Of a DNA stretch of 12,900 bases, positions 6,515 through 12,900 are shown piece after piece (position 1 is the stretch's first letter; each line of letters opens with the position of its first letter). The notes under the pieces are model-generated. The model was not told the DNA's origin and searched no databases. It was given only the letters and a program-made list of their open reading frames with translations. The stretch covers positions 1 through 12,900 of the forward strand of contig DAOM01000248.1 in assembly GCA_002501855.1 (NCBI GenBank). Reading direction: 5' to 3'. Source of the stretch: Candidatus Nitrosopolaris nunavutensis (GTDB lineage: Archaea; Thermoproteota; Nitrososphaeria; Nitrososphaerales; Nitrososphaeraceae). The translations under genes and the position numbers were made by a program.

Positions 6515-7018
6515 TTAACTCGACGCTAACCACTCGGCTTTTTTCTTGTCGTATTCTGCTCTCGAATACTTCACCCTTGCAGGGTGCCCCATCACAACCA
6601 TTCTTGGTGGCACATCTTTTGTCACCACTGCCCCCATCGCTACGACGCTACCTTCTCCCACCCTTACCCCGGGCCTTATAACTGCTCTGCTTCCTATGAT
6701 AGCTCCTTCTTCTACTATGACCCCGCTCATTTTAGGACTCATAGGATAAGGATCGTTTGTGAAAGTTGCCCCAGGTCCGATGAAGACATTCTTGCCGATT
6801 GTTGTTAAAGGTGGAATATAGACAGATCCTTCAATTCGAGTATTTTCGCCTATTTTTACTTTATAGTCAACATGTGATAGCGAACCAATCATCACGTTGT
6901 CTCCTATTTCCGTATCATCCCCTACGTATGCAAAATGCCAGATCTTGACGTTCTGGCCAATTTTTGCAGATTTAGAGATGTAATTCGTTATTGTTGAAGT
7001 GGAGTTATTTTGGCTCAT
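6515..7018 (-). CDS. Hexapeptide-repeat acetyltransferase, WbpD-like
   Basis: This left-handed beta-helix acyltransferase has 167 residues. Repeated I/V-G-x-x-x turns run through most of the chain: AKIGQNVKI, TEIGDNVMIG, VKIGENTRI, TTIGKNVFIG, AIIGSRAVI and VRVGEGSVV. SHVDYKVKIG (48-57), VYIPPLTTIG (67-75) and FTNDPYP (86-92) match the branch that contains WbpD, the acetyl-CoA-dependent N-acetyltransferase acting on UDP-2-acetamido-3-amino-uronic acid. The start ATG 7018 gives a normal N-terminus. It is the last gene of the ilvE - Gfo/Idh - Trm112 - acetyltransferase operon, 12 bases after Trm112. The Gfo/Idh partner two genes upstream would supply the 3-keto step (WbpB-like), so a sugar role is well supported. 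The exact substrate is inferred. Confidence 0.88.
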   Translation of the reverse strand: MSQNNSTSTITNYISKSAKIGQNVKIWHFAYVGDDTEIGDNVMIGSLSHVDYKVKIGENTRIEGSVYIPPLTTIGKNVFIGPGATFTNDPYPMSPKMSGVIVEEGAIIGSRAVIRPGVRVGEGSVVAMGAVVTKDVPPRMVVMGHPARVKYSRAEYDKKKAEWLASS

Positions 7019-7030
7019 TCAAGAACGCCT

Positions 7031-7321
7031 CTACAGATGCCAAGGATTACCGGACTTTATAACTTTGTCAGGGATTTTATTTCTCCACTTCTGTAAAAAA
7101 TCTATTTCCGATTGCCTTTCGCGCAATTCGTCCGGCAACATTACGGGGATTTCGTCCACAATCGGAAAGAAACGAAGACATTTGCCGCAAAATAAAATAC
7201 CCTCAATTATGGCCGTGTCTGTACCGGAACCTTCTTCGAGCCGGGTATTTAGTTCAAATAGTTCCAGTGGATAATGCTTGTCGATAGGACACGCCAAGAT
7301 ATCAAGCATGGCTTTTCTCAT
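7031..7321 (-). CDS. Trm112-like zinc-binding protein
   Basis: This small protein of 96 residues has the Trm112 fold. MLDILACPIDKHYPLEL (5-21) is the family start, and CGKCLRFFPIVDEIPVMLP (45-63) is the second half. C11, C45 and C48 are likely zinc ligands, with D14 in place of a fourth Cys. Trm112 proteins activate and stabilise RNA and protein methyltransferases, and bacterial YcaR-type relatives are often encoded beside sugar or lipid A genes. The gene starts 2 bases after the Gfo/Idh stop and ends 12 bases before the acetyltransferase, so it is made together with them. No methyltransferase gene is in the window, so its partner here is unknown. Either the placement is only operonic convenience or the protein serves the sugar pathway. 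Confidence 0.85.
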   Translation of the reverse strand: MRKAMLDILACPIDKHYPLELFELNTRLEEGSGTDTAIIEGILFCGKCLRFFPIVDEIPVMLPDELRERQSEIDFLQKWRNKIPDKVIKSGNPWHL

Positions 7322-7323
7322 CT

Positions 7324-8289
7324 CTATTTCAAATCCATATAGATCGGCGAGCCGGTGTTGCTCGACAAAAGTGCTGCTTCCGCTACCTTAGTAACATTCC
7401 TTGCGTCTTCAGGAGTTACTACAGGTTCTCTGATTTTTCCGGCGACAACGTCGAGAAAACTTTGCAATTCTAATGTTAGCGGTTCTTTAAATTTACCGCG
7501 ACGCGGTATTATCGTAGCCTCTTCATAATCTATTTTGATCCTTTGAGTGATATAGTCTCCGGTAATGATACCCTCGGTGCAGACTGCGCTAAACTTTCTT
7601 ACTCGGTTCGGAGTGATCCAATTGGATGCGATAATTGCGACCCTCTGCTCGTCAAAGCCTAGCATAATAGTCGCAAAATCTTCATACGAATGAAATTTTG
7701 TACCGGAACGTGCAAAAACAACATGAGGCGTACTATTGAACAGGTACATTGCAGTATCAATATCGTGGACGGATGTATCGTAAATTATGCCGACGTCTCG
7801 AATATGTAAGGGCATTCTGTTTTCTCTATGAAACTCCATCATTAGTAGATCACCGTATTTGTGATTATCTATAATCTGCTTAACATCCTGAATGGCGGGA
7901 TTGAACCTTTCGATATACCCGGACGTCAAGATCACTTTTCTTTTCTTAGCTATTTCGATCATCTGTTCGCATTCAAACGAGGAGAATGCTAACGGTTTCT
8001 CGACAAAAACGTGAACTCCCTTTTCCATTATCTTTTTTGCCATAGCGAAGTGCGTCTTGGTAGGGGTGCAGACTATGCAGCCGTCTAAAGGAACTTCATT
8101 TTCTAGCAATTGCTCGAGCGAAAAATAAGGCTTTGCGTCATAAAGCGTGGCCAGTTCTCTTGCACGCAATTCATCGTTATCACATATTGACGCGAGGACG
8201 CCAATTTCATGCAAGACTCTCGCGTGGTTCTTACCCCATCCGCCAACTCCTATTACTGCGAATCTTCGTTTGTCCTCTGTTTTCACCAT
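7324..8289 (-). CDS. Gfo/Idh/MocA family oxidoreductase, WbpB-like
   Basis: This NAD(P)-dependent dehydrogenase has about 321 residues. The N-terminal Rossmann domain has FAVIGVGGWGKNHAR (10-24) with the GxGGWG dinucleotide loop. HVFVEKPLA (93-101) carries the conserved EKP. DTSVHDIDTAMYL (171-183) carries the His/Asp pair typical of the catalytic region. The C-terminal domain is the usual open beta sheet. Sequence neighbours of this type oxidise UDP-2-acetamido-2-deoxy-uronate at C3, which fits the WbpD-like acetyltransferase in the same operon. I start at ATG 8289, which overlaps the ilvE stop by 7 bases; GTG 8304 would add five residues. The DegT-type aminotransferase needed between the two sugar steps is not in this window. 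Confidence 0.88.
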   Translation of the reverse strand: MVKTEDKRRFAVIGVGGWGKNHARVLHEIGVLASICDNDELRARELATLYDAKPYFSLEQLLENEVPLDGCIVCTPTKTHFAMAKKIMEKGVHVFVEKPLAFSSFECEQMIEIAKKRKVILTSGYIERFNPAIQDVKQIIDNHKYGDLLMMEFHRENRMPLHIRDVGIIYDTSVHDIDTAMYLFNSTPHVVFARSGTKFHSYEDFATIMLGFDEQRVAIIASNWITPNRVRKFSAVCTEGIITGDYITQRIKIDYEEATIIPRRGKFKEPLTLELQSFLDVVAGKIREPVVTPEDARNVTKVAEAALLSSNTGSPIYMDLK

Positions 8290-9200
8290 ACAGATGTTAG
8301 CCACCTGGTGTACTCTGCGAGCTCTGCTGTTACGATTTTTGAATAGGTAGTACGAATTCTACCGGTCACAGGACCCTCCTTACCATCACCTACTACGCGA
8401 CCATCTATATCGATTATAGCTACGATTTCTGCTGCAGTCCCTGTGAGAAACAGCTCCGATGCCATGTATAGTTCGGTGCGAGAAATGGGACGCTCCATTA
8501 CCTCATATCCCAGATTCTTGGCTATAGCTATTGCAGCGTCACGTGTAATACCTTCTAAGGCAGATCCAGCTATATATGGTGTATATATTTTGTTGTTTCT
8601 GACGATGAAGATATTCTCTCCCGACGCTTCACTCACATTCCCATCTCTGTCCAGCATCACTGATTCGTCATAGCCGTTCCTATTGCTCTCTTGAGTTGCA
8701 AGTACTGAATTAAGATAGTTGCCAGCAGCTTTTGCCATTGGCGGTGTGGAGGAATCATGAATTCTGCGCCATGAAGAAATACAGGCACTAATGCCTTCTA
8801 CTTTAAAATACTTCGCAAATGGGAATACTATTATCACAACATGCGTAGGAGAATCCCTCGTTACATTCAAATCAATACCGTGCTGTCCTACAAATGCTAA
8901 CGGTCGGATATAACATGATTCTTTCATCCGATTTTTTTTCAATAACTCTAAAGTTGCCTCCTCTAATTCCTTTGCTGAATAATTCATTGCAATGGAATAG
9001 ACTGCAGCCGAGTGACGGAGTCTGTCCATATGTTCTCTCAATCTAAATACATGAAGATTATTTTTTGATGAATATGCACGAATGCCCTCAAAAACTGAAG
9101 TTCCATAGTGTAGAGCGTGAGTAGTAACTGGAACGGTCGCTTCTTCCCATTTTACAATTTTGCCATCAATCCAGATGAAGTCAGCGCCTTTTGTTCTCAT
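8283..9200 (-). CDS. ilvE: Branched-chain amino acid aminotransferase (class IV PLP)
   Basis: This enzyme transfers an amino group between glutamate and the 2-keto acids of leucine, isoleucine and valine. It has 305 residues, the usual length. FIWIDGKIV (8-16), HYGTSVFEGIRAY (31-43), FRLREHMDRL (52-61) and YIRPLAF (97-103) are family marks. The PLP lysine is K157 in PPMAKAAGNYLNS, and E191 lies in VSEASGENIFIV (189-200), the fold-IV signature. ATG 9200 is preceded by TTTTTATAAT about 27 bases upstream, giving a leaderless start. It is the first gene of a four-gene operon and overlaps the Gfo/Idh start by 7 bases. The neighbouring sugar genes need an aminotransferase, but the sequence is plainly branched-chain type, so I do not assign it that job. 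Confidence 0.94.
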   Translation of the reverse strand: MRTKGADFIWIDGKIVKWEEATVPVTTHALHYGTSVFEGIRAYSSKNNLHVFRLREHMDRLRHSAAVYSIAMNYSAKELEEATLELLKKNRMKESCYIRPLAFVGQHGIDLNVTRDSPTHVVIIVFPFAKYFKVEGISACISSWRRIHDSSTPPMAKAAGNYLNSVLATQESNRNGYDESVMLDRDGNVSEASGENIFIVRNNKIYTPYIAGSALEGITRDAAIAIAKNLGYEVMERPISRTELYMASELFLTGTAAEIVAIIDIDGRVVGDGKEGPVTGRIRTTYSKIVTAELAEYTRWLTSVW

Positions 9201-9222
9201 TTATGGCAGAGTCAATTCGCGG

Positions 9223-9233
9223 ATTATAAAAAT
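9223..9233 (-). promoter_or_regulatory. TATA box of the ilvE operon
   Basis: The - strand reads ATTTTTATAAT, centred about 27 bases before ATG 9200. It lies in the 42-base gap behind the nucleotidyltransferase gene, so the operon has its own promoter. Confidence 0.62.
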
Positions 9234-9242
9234 CTTCAAAAG

Positions 9243-9893
9243 TTAAACAAAGCCTTCTTTTGGAATTTTCATCCCCATCACCCTCAAGGTGCTATCGGAT
9301 GATCTTGCAAATTTCTCAACAATCTGCCAATTATGCTCGATCAAGTCTGCGACTCCGCTTGGTACCATATCCCGCCAATTTTGTTCCTCATGTCTTTGTT
9401 CACTGCGCGAACCGTTTGAAAATTTGGGAGTAATTTGGTCGTAGAGCATTTCCTTCACAGCAGAAGCTGAGCCTGCAAACCGACGGGCTTTTATGGGATT
9501 AAGCTTAAAGACAGACAAAGTAATTCTTTCAGCAACATCCCCTGTATATGTGATGAACTTTTCTTCCCTAACATTTCGGAGAATTTGATTTCTTAATATC
9601 CAGGAGAATGGAGAAATTAAGGGTGGCAAATATCTTACGAATGGCGAGACTAGCGAGTAATCCGGAGAAACGGTGATGGACTTATTATTTCCGAAAACCG
9701 ATTCAATCATTGCCTTCCTTATGTGATAAGGAAAAGGGAAACTGCGTGTATTGATCTCTTTATGATTTTTCAAAAACCTTACGGGATAAACGTAAACATT
9801 GTAGTCTCGCTGCAATAATAGAGAAATGATATGTCGATGGGTATTGGTAAAGGGATTCAAGTGTGCTAGGTAGATCGCCGCCACTCTTTCCAT
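9243..9893 (-). CDS. Nicotinamide-nucleotide adenylyltransferase-like nucleotidyltransferase
   Basis: This protein of 216 residues fits the HxGH cytidylyl/adenylyltransferase superfamily, nearest in layout to archaeal NMN adenylyltransferase (NAD synthesis). The N-terminal AHLNPFTNTHRHII (10-23) parallels the family segment RFQPFHxGHxxxI. The HxGH box reads TNTH, so the first His and the Gly are replaced while His19 is kept. FPFPYHIRKAMI parallels the NPFxxxER segment. FAGSASAVKEMLYD parallels the SGTxIRRxM phosphate-binding segment and is followed by NWRDMVPSGVADLI, as in NMNAT. It is longer than the 165-180 residues usual for archaeal NMNAT, with an insert before the last part. The start ATG 9893 has a TATA box 28 bases ahead. 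The true substrate may differ; the fold is likely. Confidence 0.65.
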   Translation of the reverse strand: MERVAAIYLAHLNPFTNTHRHIISLLLQRDYNVYVYPVRFLKNHKEINTRSFPFPYHIRKAMIESVFGNNKSITVSPDYSLVSPFVRYLPPLISPFSWILRNQILRNVREEKFITYTGDVAERITLSVFKLNPIKARRFAGSASAVKEMLYDQITPKFSNGSRSEQRHEEQNWRDMVPSGVADLIEHNWQIVEKFARSSDSTLRVMGMKIPKEGFV

Positions 9894-9916
9894 CAGTTAT
9901 AGTAAACGCTAGCGGA

Positions 9917-9926
9917 CATATAAATA
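9917..9926 (-). promoter_or_regulatory. TATA box for the nucleotidyltransferase gene
   Basis: The - strand reads TATTTATATG, centred about 28 bases before ATG 9893. It sits directly after the T tract that ends the Alba gene. Confidence 0.55.
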
Positions 9927-9928
9927 AC

Positions 9929-9950
9929 AAAAAGGGTCGAAAAGGCCCTT
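9929..9950 (-). terminator. Hairpin plus T tract after alba
   Basis: On the - strand AAGGG (9946-9950) pairs with CCCTT (9932-9936), with one further C-G pair beyond a mismatch. The run TTTTT (9933-9929) overlaps its end. The first base pairs overlap the Alba stop codon. It resembles an intrinsic terminator separating Alba from the next gene. Confidence 0.5.
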
Positions 9951-10269
9951 ATGACACTCGCTTTACTTCTATCTCGATTGTGGAGACATTCCGTGTTCTG
10001 CCGTCTTCTGATTGCACCGTCTCAGACCCAATTCTTACCTCGCCTACCCTGTAGCCGGCGTTCTCCATCCTCTTTAGGATAATCTGTGAAACATCTACTG
10101 CTCTACCAATGCTTAACCCTCGTGCCTTGATCGTTACCGACGGCTGATTAGCTAGTTGGATGAGTGTTGAAGTCACGTATGCCATCAAAGGCTTCTTTCC
10201 TATGTATACCGCGTCGCGTGGACCATCTCTATGAACTTGTGGGTTTTGTTGTGGTTGTGCTTCCGCCAT
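9949..10269 (-). CDS. albA: Alba family DNA/RNA-binding chromatin protein
   Basis: Alba is a small basic protein that coats archaeal DNA and also binds RNA. This one has 106 residues. The core starts at AVYIGKKPLMAYVTS (20-34), with the lysine pair K25/K26 corresponding to the acetylatable DNA-contact lysines of the family. IKARGLSIGRAVDVSQII (47-64) is the conserved dimer/DNA helix region. The C-terminal hairpin includes GRTRNVSTIEIEV (90-102). A 17-residue Gln/Pro-rich N-terminal tail precedes the fold. I choose ATG 10269 (MAEAQPQQ), not the ATG at 10326. The extra 19 residues have no family match, and the TATA-like ATTTAAATTA lies about 27 bases upstream of 10269, inside the longer reading. 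It stands alone between tRNA-Pro and a terminator. Confidence 0.95.
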   Translation of the reverse strand: MAEAQPQQNPQVHRDGPRDAVYIGKKPLMAYVTSTLIQLANQPSVTIKARGLSIGRAVDVSQIILKRMENAGYRVGEVRIGSETVQSEDGRTRNVSTIEIEVKRVS

Positions 10270-10290
10270 ATCAAGTTTAGTGGTTTGGGA

Positions 10291-10300
10291 TAATTTAAAT
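10291..10300 (-). promoter_or_regulatory. TATA box of alba
   Basis: The - strand reads ATTTAAATTA, centred about 27 bases before ATG 10269. It fits a leaderless start and argues against the longer 125-residue reading of Alba. Confidence 0.6.
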
Positions 10301-10370
10301 CTAGAAGATGAAACAGTTCCAGCCAATTCATCTTGTGCTATATTGCATATTTTACTTCTTTTTTGACTAA

Positions 10371-10444
10371 TGGGGCCGGCCGGATTTGAACCGACGATCT
10401 CCAGCGCCCGAGGCTGGCATCATACCAAGCTAGACAACGACCCC
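10371..10444 (-). tRNA. tRNA-Pro(CGG)
   Basis: This 74-nt gene has no intron. The acceptor stem is GGGGTCG with CGGCCCC (one G-T pair), discriminator A, and no encoded CCA. The D arm is GTCTAGCTTGGTATGAT. The anticodon stem is CCAGC/GCTGG with loop CTCGGGC, giving anticodon CGG for proline codon CCG. The T stem is GTCGG/CCGGC with loop TTCAAAT. A TATA-like TTTTTAATAA (- strand, 10471-10480) lies about 30 bases upstream. Confidence 0.95.
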
Positions 10445-10467
10445 TCGGCTTGCACAATCATGGTGAA

Positions 10468-10480
10468 TCTTTATTAAAAA
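10468..10480 (-). promoter_or_regulatory. TATA box of tRNA-Pro
   Basis: The - strand reads TTTTTAATAAAGA, 24-36 bases before the tRNA 5' end. The rest of the 160-base gap to the Bax1 gene shows no gene that I can support. Confidence 0.42.
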
Positions 10481-10604
10481 CATTAGCTGCAGTAGGGGGG
10501 TCCTATCTTTTTTCTCTCAAATACCATGTACCTAATACCTCGCTAAGTGCTCTGATTACCGATTATCGCGACTATCTCGATCCTCGGGATGGAACTGCAG
10601 CGAC

Positions 10605-12455
10605 CTATCTTTTTCTTGTTTCAATTGATGCATTAGTTGAATCTATGCCTCTCCATATTATATCATAGCCTAATTTTGAAAGGAGATCGACATGGCAAGA
10701 TTCGGGTACATTATACTTTTTAAAAAGGAAAATAGCATCCATGAACCTTGAGATAGAATTCAAAGATTTCTCTAGTTCCAATATTTTAGAACGCGATATT
10801 AGATATGTTCCAACAATTAGGTAACTACGCCCGTTATCATTTACATTTACATTTCCTGCCTCCCTAGATCGAAGAGCTATTAGCACCGAATCAGAAGGGA
10901 TATTATATTTTTCAGCTAACTCGCCTATCGATACTATGCCGCCGAAGCTGCCTCCATCAGTTCTGCTATCGTCTTCGTTATTATCCTGAGTAATACCAAT
11001 GGTAAGACGGTCTATCTCTGCTAGCAAATCATTCGAGGCGGTGCTTGCTATCCTTCGAATCATCTCCTGATCAATTGACTTCAAGTACGAAAGGATTGCC
11101 TTCAGGGGCACTTGACCGTTTTTATAAAGTATCAAATGATCCTTTTGTACTAATGAACCCAGTCTCGAGATGAGATCCTTTTCGACTTTTTTATACTTGG
11201 AAGCGGTGTAATAATCGCTATTCACTGCCAAAAAGATATCCAGTTTGTCATCTTTGTACAGTTGCTTATTCGCAGAAGAAATTCGTGTTAGTTTGCCGAT
11301 CTTTCGCTCGATATATTCCGTAGTCCAAAAGCCGACTATCTCTAAATATATGCGACGGCCGTACCTTTCAAACATAAAGTCTGGGATGAATGCCTTATCA
11401 TTGTCCAAAATGATCGGGTCCGGCTCCCTTATCAAGGTCCAGCCTGTGCGAAATTGCTGGAATTTTATCGCAAATTTTTCTTCAACAGTGCTATCAAAGG
11501 ACGAACCAGATTTGGCAGTTAGCTTCTTACTATTGTTATGACCAGGCAATGCCATTAATTGAGGTGCATCCTCTTTTGAGATGTGAAATTCATACATTTT
11601 CCTTCCTACAGATACTGACTTCCTGATAATCCATGCCTGCAGCGACCATGATTCTGCAGAAATTATAGACGGAAGTAATTTCGCAATCGCCGTGCCGTAG
11701 ATTTCCGTCACCTTGAACATGCTTTGTGGACCATCGAGAGAACACACAACTGTATCACCATGATAAATCGTATTTTTAGAGGTCCGATCGACTAATGTGC
11801 TTGGTTGGTTTCGAATATTATACATTAGGCCTACTCTTTTGACATCTCTTAGCACTCGTTTCCAGCTCGACCCTCCATGTAGAGCGACTTGTAGAGTTGT
11901 GCAGCTAAATAAGAGTGTCTGTATGAGGGCGAGGTTATACCATGCCACAAGGATTGCCGGCGTTATTCCATCGAAATTCTCCACAACTAAGTTCTCATCT
12001 AGGTCACTCCACATTTGATTTAGCACATTTTCCTTATCTACACCTAGCTGCCTCGCGACAGATTGAATTATCTCTTCTCTTCTAAGAATAGTTAATGCAA
12101 AATCAGATTTAGATGATTCTTCGAATAAACTTCGCCTTATTATATCAGGTTCAATCATGAGGTGAACCGAATCAATACCATTTTTCCTTGACTGTTCACT
12201 ACTGTTAAGAAACGTACACCTTCTTTCAAGTAAGGTAGAAATGCCCCTGACGAGTTTATAGTCTCCGTGTTTACTTTCGATTAGTCCAATTCGATCTGTA
12301 AGGAGTCCTTTTCTATCTCTTTTCTTCCATGATTCTTCGAACTCTCCGATTATATCAGCTGCCAACGATACGTCTTCATCCGAGGTACAAAAGATTGGGG
12401 CAATGTTTTTCCCTTTATCTGAAATTTTGACTCTGAGTAGTTGGAGCGGAAGCAT
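10605..12455 (-). CDS. bax1: Bax1 nuclease (DUF790), partner of XPB helicase
   Basis: Bax1 is an archaeal structure-specific endonuclease that works with the XPB helicase in a repair pathway resembling nucleotide excision repair. This protein has 616 residues. The N-terminal MLPLQLLRVKI (1-11) is the family start. The nuclease core is FDSTVEEKFA (320-329), AFIPDFMFE (355-363) and RIYLEIVGFWTTEYIERK (368-385). E325/E326, D359 and E372 are candidate metal ligands of a PD-(D/E)xK-like site, and the motif is intact. The C-terminal part (about 505-600) looks like a helix-turn-helix-like, less conserved segment. It starts at ATG 12455, with a second possible ATG 5 bases ahead and out of frame. A TATA-like GATAAAAGAT lies about 27 bases upstream. 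In many archaea xpb lies directly upstream of bax1; here only an XPB N-terminal domain is found there. Confidence 0.92.
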   Translation of the reverse strand: MLPLQLLRVKISDKGKNIAPIFCTSDEDVSLAADIIGEFEESWKKRDRKGLLTDRIGLIESKHGDYKLVRGISTLLERRCTFLNSSEQSRKNGIDSVHLMIEPDIIRRSLFEESSKSDFALTILRREEIIQSVARQLGVDKENVLNQMWSDLDENLVVENFDGITPAILVAWYNLALIQTLLFSCTTLQVALHGGSSWKRVLRDVKRVGLMYNIRNQPSTLVDRTSKNTIYHGDTVVCSLDGPQSMFKVTEIYGTAIAKLLPSIISAESWSLQAWIIRKSVSVGRKMYEFHISKEDAPQLMALPGHNNSKKLTAKSGSSFDSTVEEKFAIKFQQFRTGWTLIREPDPIILDNDKAFIPDFMFERYGRRIYLEIVGFWTTEYIERKIGKLTRISSANKQLYKDDKLDIFLAVNSDYYTASKYKKVEKDLISRLGSLVQKDHLILYKNGQVPLKAILSYLKSIDQEMIRRIASTASNDLLAEIDRLTIGITQDNNEDDSRTDGGSFGGIVSIGELAEKYNIPSDSVLIALRSREAGNVNVNDNGRSYLIVGTYLISRSKILELEKSLNSISRFMDAIFLFKKYNVPESCHVDLLSKLGYDIIWRGIDSTNASIETRKR

Positions 12456-12508
12456 GTCATGTCACACTTGCGTTGTATCTTTTATCTTGCAAGTCAAACG
12501 ATTATCCG

Positions 12509-12673
12509 TCAATCACTCAAATTCACATTCACAAGATAATCTAGAAAATCTTTAGAATATAGTGCAAAAGCTCTCAGCATGTTTGTGCGGGGATCTAAAT
12601 TAGAATAAGGAATATGTGCTACACCTTGTATCGATATTGTGCCTTTATCATAGCTCAGCATAGCCCTGGACAT
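12509..12673 (-). CDS. Stand-alone XPB N-terminal damage-recognition-like domain (54 residues)
   Basis: This short frame encodes 54 residues: LSYDKGTISIQGVAHIP (6-22), SNLDPRTNMLRAFALYSKD (24-42) and FLDYL (43-47). It lines up with the first 45 or so residues of archaeal XPB, where the pattern is YxRGTIxVxGxAHxP...DxRSxxxRALAxRYxDIIEY. The frame ends in TGA at 12509, and only 53 bases remain before Bax1, so no helicase motors (Walker A, DExH) can follow. The start ATG 12673 has a TATA-like TTAAAATTTT centred about 28 bases upstream, the same spacing as other genes here, so it may be expressed. It could be a functional mini-protein that pairs with Bax1 or with an XPB made elsewhere, or the relic of a deletion. 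The match was made from memory of the family without a database search. Confidence 0.62.
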   Translation of the reverse strand: MSRAMLSYDKGTISIQGVAHIPYSNLDPRTNMLRAFALYSKDFLDYLVNVNLSD

Positions 12674-12695
12674 TCTTATAACTAATAGCCGTATG

Positions 12696-12705
12696 AAAAT
12701 TTTAA
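12696..12705 (-). promoter_or_regulatory. TATA-like element before the XPB-domain gene
   Basis: The - strand reads TTAAAATTTT, centred about 28 bases before ATG 12673. This spacing matches the other leaderless starts in the window and is the main hint that the short gene is transcribed. Confidence 0.42.
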
Positions 12706-12715
12706 CCTTTGTTTA

Positions 12716-12900
12716 GCCCTGTATTGTGAAAGGTAGAAATCTGCACCGGTTTCTTACATGTGATATTTGTTTTTTCATCGCCATACAAGTTGAGTTAAAG
12801 GACAAGGTTTAAAAAACACTCGTCTCTCAGTTATTTATTATATTTAGTATAGGGGGACGAAGTCTATAACAGTTGATGATAGATTGATTCAGTTTTTGAG
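12716..12900. other. A/T-rich gap at the window end, no gene recognised
   Basis: No open frame with a family match was found on either strand. A T/A block TTATTTATTATATTTAG (12831-12847) looks like a + strand TATA region. It would start RNA near 12870, with the frame from 12867 open to the window end but lacking ATG, GTG or TTG at the right place. A gene or RNA starting just beyond the window is possible. Confidence 0.3.

Noticed and set aside
8283..9200. ilvE as the missing WbpE-type sugar aminotransferase
   Set aside because: WbpE enzymes are DegT fold-I proteins; this is a clear fold-IV branched-chain aminotransferase.
10270..10326. 19-residue N-terminal extension of Alba
   Set aside because: It contains the likely TATA box, and the extra residues do not resemble Alba.
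10450..10668. 72-codon + strand frame beside tRNA-Pro
   Set aside because: It runs into the 3' end of bax1 on the opposite strand, overlaps the tRNA-Pro promoter and has no family resemblance.
1..12900. CRISPR arrays, insertion sequences, prophage or defence genes
   Set aside because: No spaced repeats, transposase motifs, terminal inverted repeats or phage-like genes were seen on either strand.

Overview
This window most likely comes from a mesophilic archaeon of the Nitrososphaeria (Thaumarchaeota). The evidence is an Alba chromatin protein, a Bax1 nuclease, DUF354 and Trm112-like proteins of archaeal type, and two tRNA genes without an encoded CCA end. One of these tRNAs carries an archaeal-style intron. 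Most gene starts have an A/T-rich TATA-like element about 26-29 bases upstream, as expected for leaderless mRNAs. GTG and probably non-ATG starts are used. The assignment to Nitrososphaeria is an inference from protein resemblance, not a phylogenetic test. The first 34 bases are a Nextera (Tn5) sequencing adapter, so the contig really begins at base 35.

Layout. (1) 36-1716, + strand: the end of a succinate dehydrogenase operon, with sdhC (5'-truncated), sdhD and sdhB. sdhA is not in the window. (2) 1735-2055, - strand: a DUF59/MIP18-like Fe-S assembly protein, convergent with sdhB across an 8-bp hairpin. (3) 2246-3727, + strand: argH, divergent from DUF59. (4) 3967-5187, - strand: DUF354 glycosyltransferase/epimerase-like protein, then tRNA-Gln(TTG) with a predicted 21-nt intron inside the D arm. 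(5) 5294-6460, + strand: a protein of the UDP-glucose/GDP-mannose dehydrogenase fold whose active-site residues look lost. (6) 6515-9200, - strand: a tight operon ilvE - Gfo/Idh oxidoreductase - Trm112-like - hexapeptide acetyltransferase. (7) 9243-9893, - strand: NMN adenylyltransferase-like protein. (8) 9949-10269, - strand: Alba. (9) 10371-10444, - strand: tRNA-Pro(CGG). (10) 10605-12455, - strand: Bax1 (DUF790) nuclease. (11) 12509-12673, - strand: a 54-codon gene that matches only the N-terminal damage-recognition domain of XPB.

How they fit. The Gfo/Idh protein, the WbpD-like acetyltransferase, the dehydrogenase-like protein and DUF354 together suggest synthesis or handling of an acetylated amino-sugar uronate for surface glycans. 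The usual aminotransferase of that route (DegT/WbpE type) is not seen here. ilvE and the Trm112-like protein ride in the same operon without an obvious link to it. SdhB and the DUF59 protein share an Fe-S theme.

The most unusual item is the orphan XPB N-terminal domain placed 53 bases ahead of Bax1, exactly where a full XPB helicase gene is normally expected. The second is the D-arm intron of tRNA-Gln. No CRISPR array, insertion sequence or prophage was seen, and most of the window is ordinary core-genome content.
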